NCBI GenBank assembly: GCA_035291705.1
Contig: DATDRM010000079.1
Coordinates: 1 to 9,288 of the forward strand
Source of the DNA: DATDRM01 sp035291705
GTDB lineage: Bacteria > Chloroflexota > Anaerolineae > Anaerolineales > UBA4823
Reading direction: 5' to 3'
DNA length: 9,288 bases
Shown here: positions 1-6,493 of the stretch, one piece after another
Layout: every line of letters begins with the position of its first letter
Position numbering within the stretch: the stretch's first letter is position 1
Translations under genes and position numbers: made by a program
Notes under the pieces: generated by a model
Database searches by the model: none
Told to the model about the DNA's origin: nothing
The model's input: the letters and a program-made list of their open reading frames with translations, nothing else

Positions 1-1541
1 GCGATCCCGCTTAGGAAGAAGGCTGCCAGGGTGATCAGCGTTCCCGAGCCAATCCGCCCGCCGACGGCTGGATAGAGGAAGGAGGCAATGATCATCCACA
101 GCAGGTACGCTAGGGTGATCACACCAACGATCGTAATTACAGGCACCTTGCCGATCGACCTCCGGACTGCCGCCGAGGCGCTCTGGTAAAGGTCTGGCTT
201 CAGGTACGGGAATAGAGTCATAGCGAGCACCGGGATCAACATAGTACAGACAGCGAAGAACACGAAGTTCAGTTGGGCGCCCATGACGCCGCCCGTGGCA
301 GCATCGATGATGCCGATCTCGCCGATGATGGTGATGATCAGGATGGCGAAGATCGGGCTGCGCAGCTTGGGGTGGATGTAGCAGACAGCCTCCGGGATCA
401 ACCGGTCGAAGGACCAAGCGAAGAGGATGCGGCTGCAGTAGAAGAAATAAGTTTGCGCCAGGTTGATCAACGTGTAAACCCAGGCGACGGCGACGAGCAG
501 CACCAGGGGGAAACTGGGTTTTAGAATGGCTGCATAGAAGGTGATCCAGGGCATGGTGCGACCTTCGTAGCCGATATTACTCAAGTAGCTTTCGGCTGCC
601 AGCCACTGTAAAGGAACGAGGCGCTGCAATAACAATGCGCCCAGGACGAAGATCGCCCAGGTGACGAGCAAGGAAGACCAGCTGCCAGCCAGAAGGGTGG
701 TGTCGGTTTGCTTGACTTCCCCGGCAAAAAAGGTTGGGATGTAGTAACCGTAGAAAATCCAGAACCCCATGATCAGCCCCGCCAGGGTCATCACGGCGAC
801 ATTGGGGTTGACCACCATGCCGTTCTCTTGCGCCAGGGCGATGCGGGCAGCGAAACTACCCTCACCCATGAAACGATCCCAGGCAGCCGGGAAGCTGTCC
901 GCCCCAGCTGTGCCGAGCTGGAAATAAAGGATCACCCAGGCCAGCAAGCCCAGGAAAAATCCGACTTCCAGAATGCGGACAATGGTGCGGGTCGGCAGGA
1001 TCATTGTGAAGAAGGTGATCAAGGCGCAAATCGTGCCGATCACGATGATGCCGGTGGGGGTAGTGCACCAATCTGCAAACGAGAGCAACCCCGGGTTGTT
1101 GAAAAGGATGCCCATGGTACGAGCCAGGACTGGCAGGGCGGTCTTAGGGATCCAGGCGATCAGAGCGCCAGCGACCATGGCGCTGAAGATGACCAGAGTC
1201 CAGCTGGCGCCAAAGGCCAGGGGAGCGCTCAGCACACGGCTGGCCAGGGTATAGTCGGCAGCCGAGCGGGGCATGGCGGCGCCGATGCTTGAATACGTGT
1301 AGGCGTGGAACAAGCAGAAGATCATGGCGACGGTCAAGACGCCGATAATACTGCTGCCCGGCCAGACACCGGCCACCCAGGAGAAGGGAATTAACCCTGA
1401 TGAGGAGAGACTAATGCAGTGTACGCCGAAGACCATGGCGCCAAAGACGCCGATGGTGCGCACGAGGCCCGAGCTTTTGCGAGCGTAAAGCTTGCGATCG
1501 CCGGGCACTGCTCCTTTTTGAGGAGAAACCATCTCAGCCAT
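1..1541 (-). CDS. APC-superfamily amino-acid permease, C-terminus cut by window edge
   Basis: Inner-membrane transporter, probably for amino acids or related amines by proton or ion symport or exchange; the substrate cannot be read from the sequence. The frame is open from 1541 to the window edge, giving 513 residues without a stop. About twelve hydrophobic segments are visible, roughly at 27-50, 62-82, 105-130, 163-183, 188-209, 246-273, 284-306, 341-366, 396-418, 424-445, 465-485 and from 497. Typical APC landmarks are a glycine-rich first helix (GVFGAMVFGV, 31-40), a GEVKQTD loop after TM6 (274-280) and a FDRLIPEA loop after TM8 (378-385). ATG 1541 is chosen because AGGAGG (1555-1550) lies 8 nt upstream. 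An alternative in-frame ATG at 1559 overlaps that SD, and a TAA stop lies just before it (1562-1560). The gene is downstream of the GntR gene on the same strand after a 150-nt gap. Family assignment is firm; substrate is unknown. Confidence 0.9.
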   Translation of the reverse strand, partial: MAEMVSPQKGAVPGDRKLYARKSSGLVRTIGVFGAMVFGVHCISLSSSGLIPFSWVAGVWPGSSIIGVLTVAMIFCLFHAYTYSSIGAAMPRSAADYTLASRVLSAPLAFGASWTLVIFSAMVAGALIAWIPKTALPVLARTMGILFNNPGLLSFADWCTTPTGIIVIGTICALITFFTMILPTRTIVRILEVGFFLGLLAWVILYFQLGTAGADSFPAAWDRFMGEGSFAARIALAQENGMVVNPNVAVMTLAGLIMGFWIFYGYYIPTFFAGEVKQTDTTLLAGSWSSLLVTWAIFVLGALLLQRLVPLQWLAAESYLSNIGYEGRTMPWITFYAAILKPSFPLVLLVAVAWVYTLINLAQTYFFYCSRILFAWSFDRLIPEAVCYIHPKLRSPIFAILIITIIGEIGIIDAATGGVMGAQLNFVFFAVCTMLIPVLAMTLFPYLKPDLYQSASAAVRRSIGKVPVITIVGVITLAYLLWMIIASFLYPAVGGRIGSGTLITLAAFFLSGI

Positions 1542-1554
1542 TTGATTTGCCTCC

Positions 1555-1570
1555 TGCATTTATATATGCA
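1555..1570 (-). repeat. Small inverted repeat next to the permease ribosome site
   Basis: TGCAT (1555-1559) and ATGCA (1566-1570) are exact reverse complements around an AT-rich 6-nt loop. The first arm touches the first base of the permease SD (1555-1550). A weak hairpin here could slightly modulate permease translation, but the 5-bp stem is marginal. Confidence 0.25.
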
Positions 1571-1691
1571 TGTTTAATGAAGATCACACAAGAAACAACG
1601 ATGGAATGAGAATTATTGATAGTCTATTTTCCTCCTTTCATGCCCTCGGCTTGGGTATTCAAAAGCACAATCAATCAAAATCAAGATCTCC

Positions 1692-2420
1692 TTACCAGTC
1701 AATTTCAGAACTGATCCTGGCATAATCGCTGCGCAGAAAATCTTGGGCGAATTCGACCGGTTTGCAATCGCTTGTTTGATAAATGATGCGGGTGACCATT
1801 AAGAGAGGAAAACCATCTGCAACGCGTAGCTGCTCAGCAATCGTGTCATTGGCTGCTACAGCTTCAAAGGTTTGTTGGATATGGGAGAATTGAATCCCAT
1901 AACCTTCTGTGAGCAGGTCATAGATATTGGTTTTTTCCAGGTCGTATTCTTCGATTTCGGGTAGACGCGCGCAAGGGAAAAAAGCCCGTTCGACCACGCA
2001 CGGCACCCGATTAGCCAAACGCAGGATGGCCACTCTATAGAGGACATCGCCTAATTCCACTTCAAGTCTTTCTGCCAAACGGCGGCTGGCCGGGACCTGG
2101 CCGAATTCGAGTAACTGGCTCGTGGCGGCGATGCCGCGCGTGTGCATAGCCTGCAGGTAATCGATCAGTTCGCGAACATTGTAAGTCACGCGGGGCTTGG
2201 CGACGTATGTCCCAGAGCCGTGGCGGCGCTCCAGGATGCCTTCGTTGACCAGCTCGGTGATCGAACGCCGGACAGTCATCCGGCTGACTCCCAATTCTTG
2301 GCTGAATTCGCGTTCGGAGGGCAGTTTCGTTTCCGGGGGTATCTTGCCGGTTAAGATGAGTTCGGCAATATACTCCTGGATCTGGACGTAGAGCGGTTTG
2401 TTCAGGTTTTCGTTGAGCAA
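1692..2420 (-). CDS. GntR-family transcriptional regulator, HutC/UTRA subfamily
   Basis: Cytoplasmic DNA-binding regulator of 242 residues, the usual size for the HutC subfamily. The N-terminal winged helix-turn-helix spans about 8-74 and contains the classic KLPSEREFSQELGVSRMTVRR recognition region (32-52) and the wing sequence RRHGSGTYV (65-73). A UTRA ligand-binding domain follows at about 93-235, with YRVAILRLA (128-136), NIYDLL (165-170) and the late GFPLLMVTRIIYQ strand (203-215). UTRA proteins generally bind a small metabolite that releases DNA. The ligand here is unknown, but the flanking peptidase and amino-acid permease suggest an amino-acid or peptide-related effector (inference). 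The start is TTG at 2420, supported by AAGGAG 8 nt upstream; no in-frame ATG or GTG is better placed. It has its own promoter and nearby TGGTAT repeats, so it probably autoregulates. Confidence 0.93.
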   Translation of the reverse strand: MLNENLNKPLYVQIQEYIAELILTGKIPPETKLPSEREFSQELGVSRMTVRRSITELVNEGILERRHGSGTYVAKPRVTYNVRELIDYLQAMHTRGIAATSQLLEFGQVPASRRLAERLEVELGDVLYRVAILRLANRVPCVVERAFFPCARLPEIEEYDLEKTNIYDLLTEGYGIQFSHIQQTFEAVAANDTIAEQLRVADGFPLLMVTRIIYQTSDCKPVEFAQDFLRSDYARISSEIDW

Positions 2421-2428
2421 TTCAAGCG

Positions 2429-2434
2429 CTCCTT
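2429..2434 (-). promoter_or_regulatory. Ribosome binding site deciding the TTG start of the GntR gene
   Basis: On the minus strand the bases read AAGGAG, 8 nt before the TTG at 2420. This spacing makes TTG the convincing start for a protein whose winged helix begins only about eight residues later. Confidence 0.75.
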
Positions 2435-2488
2435 GCCAAAGCAGGTGACCCGCAACTTGAATCTACCGATCAAGTAATTAAGTGGTTG

Positions 2489-2712
2489 GTGGTATAGTCC
2501 GAAACCTGTTAAAGATCGTTGAATACCAGTATATTTGACTAGTTCCCCCACATCTTATATGATTATATAGCAAAAATTATGAAATTCAAGAGGGAATCGC
2601 TGCAGTTATCGTGAAATCCGACGGGCCAATCTCTGGCCGGCATGGATCAAGATATATACCACTTTATTCTAACAAAGTCGAATATCGAAATGTCCTTCAA
2701 GTGGTATTAATC
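2489..2712. promoter_or_regulatory. Cluster of four TGGTAT motifs, candidate GntR operators
   Basis: TGGTAT occurs at 2490-2495 (plus), 2523-2528 (minus), 2656-2661 (minus) and 2702-2707 (plus). Several copies extend to AGTGGTAT. The copies at 2651-2664 and 2699-2712 form an inverted pair matching at 12 of 14 positions. The copy at 2523-2532 is the palindrome ATAC-CA-GTAT, just downstream of the predicted start point. By knowledge of the HutC subfamily, the NagR/DasR-type operator half-site is similar (TGGTCT or TGGTAT). That these are operators is inference. Confidence 0.5.
2562..2589 (-). promoter_or_regulatory. Candidate sigma70-type promoter for the GntR gene
   Basis: On the minus strand there is a -35 of TTGAAT (2589-2584), a 16-bp spacer and a perfect -10 TATAAT (2567-2562) in a very AT-rich stretch. 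Transcription would start near 2555 and give a leader of about 135 nt before the TTG start. It lies in the spacer after the peptidase gene, so the regulator, and possibly the permease, can be transcribed independently of the peptidase. Confidence 0.65.
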
Positions 2713-3798
2713 GGTAAGCCGGTTGAATTTACGCAACACCTCCTGCAAGCGGTCATGCGGTAAGGCATACACAGTGTTGCCATTAATGCCGGACATCGTC
2801 TGGGCCGCGACCATGGCGTTGACAATAGCTTCCTCGGTAGCCTGGATGGTGGCTTCAAAAAGGGGGGTCATTTGGTCGTTAGGCAGCATTTCGAGCTGGG
2901 AGACTCCATTTCGCCGGGCTGCTCCCGAGTTTGCGGTCGAGAAAGCGACGAAGATATCCCCCGAGTTATCGGCTCCAATGCCGCCTACCCTGGCGATGCC
3001 GAGTGGGACCCGACGGGCCAGGCGCTTGAGCTGGTGGGGGAGTAGCGGGGCATCCGTGGCGACGATGACAATGATCGAGCCGCTCCCTGGGGAGGGATCG
3101 CCAGTGGTTAATACTGGTAGCAGATCGTCGATTTCCTGGCCCACTGGGACTCCAGCGATAGTCAGGTTCTTGCGCAGGCCATAGTTGGCCTGCACCAAAA
3201 CTCCCAGAGTGTAAGCGCCAACTTTCCTTGAAGCTGTGCCAATCCCGCCTTTGAATTGGTGACAAATCATACCGGTTCCGCCACCGACACTGCCTTCCGT
3301 AACCAGGCCGGGACGCGCGCCGTCTAAAGCTGCGAAAACGTGCTCGCGTTTGACGTGAAAACCGTTGATGTCGTTCATGCGTCCATCGAAGGTTTCGGCG
3401 ACGAGTGGATTGATCCAGAAGAAATGCACAGCAGCTGGGTCAAACAAGCGATTCTCAAATACCCAGGCGATGACCGCATCGTGCACTGCGCCGACGCTAT
3501 GCGTGTTAGTAATGGTTAGCGGGCCGTCCAAGAATCCTGATTCTTCAACCCAGGTGGTGCCGGTCATTTCACCGTTGCCGTTTAGGGAGTACCAGCCAGC
3601 GCACACGGGGTCGTAACGCTTGCCGCGCGGCAGGATGGCAGTGACGCCAGTTCTGACCGGGCCATTTCCCACCACCAGTTTCCCTTCCCCAGAAACTAAA
3701 GTCGTGTGGCCGACTTCGATGCCACTGACGTCTGTAATGGCATTCAAAGTTCCAGGACTGCCTTCAAATGGGATACCTAAATCACGAGCTCTGGCCAT
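2707..3798 (-). CDS. P1-family self-processing aminopeptidase (DmpA/BapA-like)
   Basis: Ntn-hydrolase-fold peptidase of family S58. Relatives cleave themselves into alpha and beta chains and release N-terminal residues from peptides, D-amino-acid amides or esters, or beta-peptides. The 363 residues match family length. Visible landmarks are NAITDVSGIEVGHTT (19-33), GSVGGGTGM (169-177), KGGIGTASR (183-191) and VQANYG (202-207). GSGSIIVIVATDAPL (238-252) is the processing site, with Ser241 predicted as the new N-terminal nucleophile after cleavage from Gly240. SGDIFVAFSTAN (279-290) aligns with the region of the further active-site Ser and acidic residue in BapA-like enzymes. ATG 3798 is preferred because the family's conserved N-terminus begins there and GGAGG lies at 3814-3810, although the 11-nt spacing is long. 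The frame stays open to 3975, but the extra 59 residues look non-conserved. There is no clear signal peptide, so it is probably cytoplasmic. Substrate preference cannot be read. Confidence 0.93.
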   Translation of the reverse strand: MARARDLGIPFEGSPGTLNAITDVSGIEVGHTTLVSGEGKLVVGNGPVRTGVTAILPRGKRYDPVCAGWYSLNGNGEMTGTTWVEESGFLDGPLTITNTHSVGAVHDAVIAWVFENRLFDPAAVHFFWINPLVAETFDGRMNDINGFHVKREHVFAALDGARPGLVTEGSVGGGTGMICHQFKGGIGTASRKVGAYTLGVLVQANYGLRKNLTIAGVPVGQEIDDLLPVLTTGDPSPGSGSIIVIVATDAPLLPHQLKRLARRVPLGIARVGGIGADNSGDIFVAFSTANSGAARRNGVSQLEMLPNDQMTPLFEATIQATEEAIVNAMVAAQTMSGINGNTVYALPHDRLQEVLRKFNRLTD

Positions 3799-3894
3799 AT
3801 TTTCGTCATCCTCCAATCTGTAAGCACAAACGCTCCTTCGCGGATAAGCAGATCTGGAAACGTACCTAAATTTCTTAATAACTACCCTCGATTC

Positions 3895-3900
3895 ATTATA
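3895..3900 (-). promoter_or_regulatory. Candidate -10 box for the peptidase gene
   Basis: The minus strand reads TATAAT at 3900-3895, about 95 nt upstream of the ATG at 3798. No good -35 sits 16-18 bp upstream; the best candidates are AGGTAA-like. The promoter may therefore be weak or activator-dependent. The rest of the 3799-4056 spacer shows only the divergent MarR promoter and its operator repeat. Confidence 0.4.
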
Positions 3901-3995
3901 AGCCAAGTTTTGGTGGGTTACCTGCACAAAACCGCCCCTGCACCAGTCTTTCGGATATCTCTGAGCCAAATCCAAGCGCTAAACCCCTCTAAAAC

Positions 3996-4024
3996 TTGAC
4001 AAATCTGATTATTTATTATATAGT
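3996..4024 (+). promoter_or_regulatory. Strong sigma70-type promoter for the MarR-ABC-ABC operon
   Basis: A perfect -35 TTGACA (3996-4001), an exact 17-bp spacer and a -10 TATAGT (4019-4024) lie just upstream of the MarR gene. Transcription would start near 4031, leaving a leader of about 25 nt. The -10 box is built into the left arm of the inverted repeat at 4020-4058, so a bound repressor would cover it. Confidence 0.8.
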
Positions 4025-4058
4025 TAAGTTCGTTTAACCAATTAATATGCTTAACTAT
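4020..4058. promoter_or_regulatory. Perfect 9-bp inverted repeat, probable MarR operator
   Basis: ATAGTTAAG at 4020-4028 is the exact reverse complement of CTTAACTAT at 4050-4058, with 21 bp between them. A further TTAAC half-site at 4034-4038 forms GTTAA-N6-TTAAC with the left arm (4023-4038), a size and shape seen in MarR-family operators. The element runs from the -10 box to the first two bases of the MarR start codon. Negative autoregulation of the exporter operon is the natural inference. Confidence 0.65.
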
Positions 4059-4521
4059 GACTGATCCCCAGCAATTCACCCAGGTTTTACACAATTGGGC
4101 TGAGATATTCATGCGCCGCTCGATGCGCGATTTCATCCAGTCCTCCAAGGACTCTGGCCTTTCAGTGACTCAGCTCAGCACCTTATTTCGGCTGCATCAC
4201 AAGGGCTTCTGCGGTGTTTCCGAAGTCGGCGACCATCTAGGCATCACTCACGCTGCGGCCAGTCAAATGGTCGAGCGGCTGGTGCAGTTGCGCTTGCTAG
4301 AACGGGCTGAGGATCCCCGAGACCGGCGTGTCAAGCATCTGACCCTGACTGTAAAAGGTCAGGAATTAGTCCAGGAAAGCATCCAGGCTCGCCGGCGGTG
4401 GATGGAGGAGCTGACCAACGCTCTCACACCGCAAGAACATGGGCTGATCATCGATGCCTTGACCATTTTGACTGCGGCAGCCCGCCAGCTCGAAACAAGT
4501 AAGAAGATGAAGGACGAATGA
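4057..4521 (+). CDS. MarR-family transcriptional regulator
   Basis: Winged-helix regulator of 154 residues, normal for MarR proteins, which act as dimers and usually repress adjacent efflux or stress genes until a small aromatic or oxidising ligand binds. Helices at about 6-47 and 105-148 would form the dimer interface. The recognition part is GVSEVGDHLGITHAAASQMVERL (53-75), and the wing carries the typical DPRDRRVKHLTLT (86-98). A single Cys52 lies beside the DNA-binding domain; whether it senses redox cannot be told. No Shine-Dalgarno precedes ATG 4057, and the leader is only about 25 nt and AT-rich, so initiation may be SD-independent. It is the first gene of an operon: the stop at 4519-4521 is 15 nt from the start of the first ABC gene. 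It most likely controls its own exporter through the overlapping inverted repeat. Confidence 0.93.
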   Translation: MTDPQQFTQVLHNWAEIFMRRSMRDFIQSSKDSGLSVTQLSTLFRLHHKGFCGVSEVGDHLGITHAAASQMVERLVQLRLLERAEDPRDRRVKHLTLTVKGQELVQESIQARRRWMEELTNALTPQEHGLIIDALTILTAAARQLETSKKMKDE

Positions 4522-4523
4522 CG

Positions 4524-4529
4524 AAGGAG
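4524..4529 (+). promoter_or_regulatory. Ribosome binding site deciding the TTG start of the first ABC gene
   Basis: AAGGAG lies 7 nt before TTG 4537. The ATG at 4518, overlapping the MarR stop, is in another frame. This makes TTG the preferred start and implies tight coupling to MarR translation. Confidence 0.75.
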
Positions 4530-4536
4530 ACCGATA

Positions 4537-6456
4537 TTGCGAAATTCACGAACAACCGACCGTCGCCCCCAATTAGATAAGAAAGCCCTGGGAAGGGCGA
4601 TCCGTTACTTAGGGCATTACCGTTCCCTGGCGATTCTGCCTTACCTGTTCCTGGTGATTGCCACAGCAGCCCAGTTGATGGTACCGCGCATGGTGCGTAA
4701 CATCATCGACGCAGTCACCCAGGGGATGATCGCCAATACGCTTATCCCGCGCCTGGGAAGCATCCCCGACACCGTCCAGTCTCGCATCTTCACTGCGTTA
4801 AGCATTACCAAAGAGCAACTGTTCTATAATTCTGAAAATGCTGAACGCCTCCTGATCAACGCCGGGATTGCCATCCTGATCTTTGCAATCGTTCGTGGGT
4901 TATTCGCTTTCCTGCAGACTTTCACCGCAGAACGCAACTCGCAAAGTGTGGCCTTCGATCTGCGCAACGAGCTATTTGCCAAGATCCAGAATCTGTCATT
5001 TTCCTACCACGACCGCACCCAGACTGGACAGCTCATGGTGCGGGCGACCGATGATGTCGAAAAAGTACGCTTGTTCATCGGTCAGGGCCTATTGATGGCA
5101 GTGGGCGCCTTGATCTTGCTCAGTGGAACGTTGATTATCCTGTTTACCACGAACCTTCGACTGACCCTGGTTGCGCTGCCAATCCTGCCGCTCGCCTTGA
5201 TCATGTTCTTGGTCTTCGGCGCGGTCAGCGGCCCGCTTTTCGTCAAGGTGCAAGCGCGCCTGGACAGACTCAATACTACCTTGCAGGAGAACCTGGCCGG
5301 GATCAAGGTCGTCAAGGCGTTTACGCGCGAGAAGAGCGAACAGATGAAGTTTGACCAGGCTGCTGATTCCTTAATGAGGCAGCAGATCACTGTCTCGCGG
5401 TTGTTTAGTTTTCTCTTTCCGCTGATCATCCTGGTCGCCAGCGTGGGGCAGACGATCGTGCTGTATTATGGGGGCAGGCAGATCTTCAGCGGCACCCTCA
5501 CTCTGGGGGAATGGCAGGAGTTCAGCCTGTACCTGGTCTATATCTTCTTCCCAATGGCGTTGTTGGGGATGATCATCACGCAGATGTCACAAGCTTCGGC
5601 TTCGGCAGGGCGTATTTTCGAGATTCTGGACGCCGAGGTTGAGGTAAAGGATAAACCGGGTGCGATCGCCTTGCCTTCTGTAGAGGGTCATGTCGTCTTT
5701 GAAAATGTCACCTTCCGCTACTTCGGCAGTGGTGAGCCGGTGCTCAAGAACATCGATTTTCAGGTGAAAGCGGGGCAAACAGTGGCATTGTTAGGCGCGA
5801 CCGGCTCTGGAAAGACGACCATCATTAACTTGTTGCCCCGATTCTATGACCCCAGCCAGGGACGGATCACTTTCGATGGCAATGATATTCGAGACGTGAC
5901 CCTCGAATCCTTGCGCTCCCAGATCGGTATTGTGTTGCAGGAAAGCACCTTGTTCGCCGGGACCATTGCTGAAAACATCGCCTTTGGCCGCCCAGATGCC
6001 ACCTTAGAAGAAATCCAGGTTATGGCAAAGGCTGCTGCCGCCCACGAATTCATCTTATCTTTCCCGGATGGCTATGAAACCCCGGTAGGCGAGCGCGGCG
6101 CGACCCTCAGCGGTGGGCAGAAGCAGCGCATCGCCATCGCCCGTGCCCTGCTCTTGAACCCGCGCATCTTGATCCTGGATGATTCGACCAGCAGCGTCGA
6201 CCTGACGACCGAAGCTCAAATCCAGAAAGCGCTCGATAAGTTAATGAAAGGCCGCACCAGTTTCGTCATTGCCCAACGCATCAGCACCGTGATGAACGCT
6301 GACTTGATCCTGGTGCTGGAAAAAGGCCAGATCGTTGCCCAGGGGCAACACGAAGATCTGCTCGAATCCAGTGAGCTCTACACCGAAATTTACACCTCGC
6401 AGCTGATTGGGGATGTCGTGGTGGAGGCGGAAGCAGAGCTGGAGTTAGCTGGATAA
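4537..6456 (+). CDS. ABC exporter half-transporter, degenerate-ATP-site subunit
   Basis: Inner-membrane type IV ABC exporter subunit of 639 residues with a fused transmembrane and nucleotide-binding domain, drug/lipid-exporter type. About six membrane helices lie within 31-348. An enlarged outer loop of about 50 residues separates TM1 from TM2 (55-105). The ATPase domain has Walker A GATGSGKT (420-427), Q-loop Gln468 and an intact LSGGQ signature (524-528). Walker B ends ILILDD (544-549), with Asp549 in place of the catalytic Glu. The switch residue is Gln580 (VIAQR) where His is usual. These two changes mark the non-consensus partner of heterodimeric exporters such as TM287/288 or BmrCD. It is not a broken gene, since the frame is intact. 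The start is TTG, 15 nt after the MarR stop, and the partner begins 37 nt after its own stop. Drug efflux is likely from the MarR context, but the substrate is unknown. Confidence 0.93.
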   Translation: MRNSRTTDRRPQLDKKALGRAIRYLGHYRSLAILPYLFLVIATAAQLMVPRMVRNIIDAVTQGMIANTLIPRLGSIPDTVQSRIFTALSITKEQLFYNSENAERLLINAGIAILIFAIVRGLFAFLQTFTAERNSQSVAFDLRNELFAKIQNLSFSYHDRTQTGQLMVRATDDVEKVRLFIGQGLLMAVGALILLSGTLIILFTTNLRLTLVALPILPLALIMFLVFGAVSGPLFVKVQARLDRLNTTLQENLAGIKVVKAFTREKSEQMKFDQAADSLMRQQITVSRLFSFLFPLIILVASVGQTIVLYYGGRQIFSGTLTLGEWQEFSLYLVYIFFPMALLGMIITQMSQASASAGRIFEILDAEVEVKDKPGAIALPSVEGHVVFENVTFRYFGSGEPVLKNIDFQVKAGQTVALLGATGSGKTTIINLLPRFYDPSQGRITFDGNDIRDVTLESLRSQIGIVLQESTLFAGTIAENIAFGRPDATLEEIQVMAKAAAAHEFILSFPDGYETPVGERGATLSGGQKQRIAIARALLLNPRILILDDSTSSVDLTTEAQIQKALDKLMKGRTSFVIAQRISTVMNADLILVLEKGQIVAQGQHEDLLESSELYTEIYTSQLIGDVVVEAEAELELAG

Positions 6457-6493
6457 ACGGCGGTCGACGATTAATTGAATTGGAGGCGCATTA

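Noticed and set aside
708..1292. A 194-codon open frame on the plus strand, the longest non-family frame in the window
   Set aside because: It lies antisense to the APC permease, which has clear membrane helices and family motifs. The plus-strand translation is Gly/Asp/His-rich with no recognisable domain, as expected of a shadow frame.
2624..2638. GGCCA/TGGCC hairpin downstream of the peptidase as a terminator
   Set aside because: The 5-bp stem is perfect, but there is no T-run after it in either direction, so it does not support a rho-independent terminator.
2723..3184. A 153-codon plus-strand frame opposite the peptidase
   Set aside because: The minus strand encodes highly conserved P1-peptidase motifs through the whole interval. 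The plus frame has no plausible SD or domain.
4047..4064. A five-codon upstream frame (ATG 4047) overlapping the MarR start as a leader peptide
   Set aside because: It has no SD, is very short, and its ATG falls within the operator repeat region, so chance is the simpler explanation.
6181..6276. First ABC gene as a decaying pseudogene because of the Asp549 and Gln580 substitutions
   Set aside because: The frame is intact, other motifs are perfect, and the same changes are characteristic of the degenerate site in working heterodimeric exporters.
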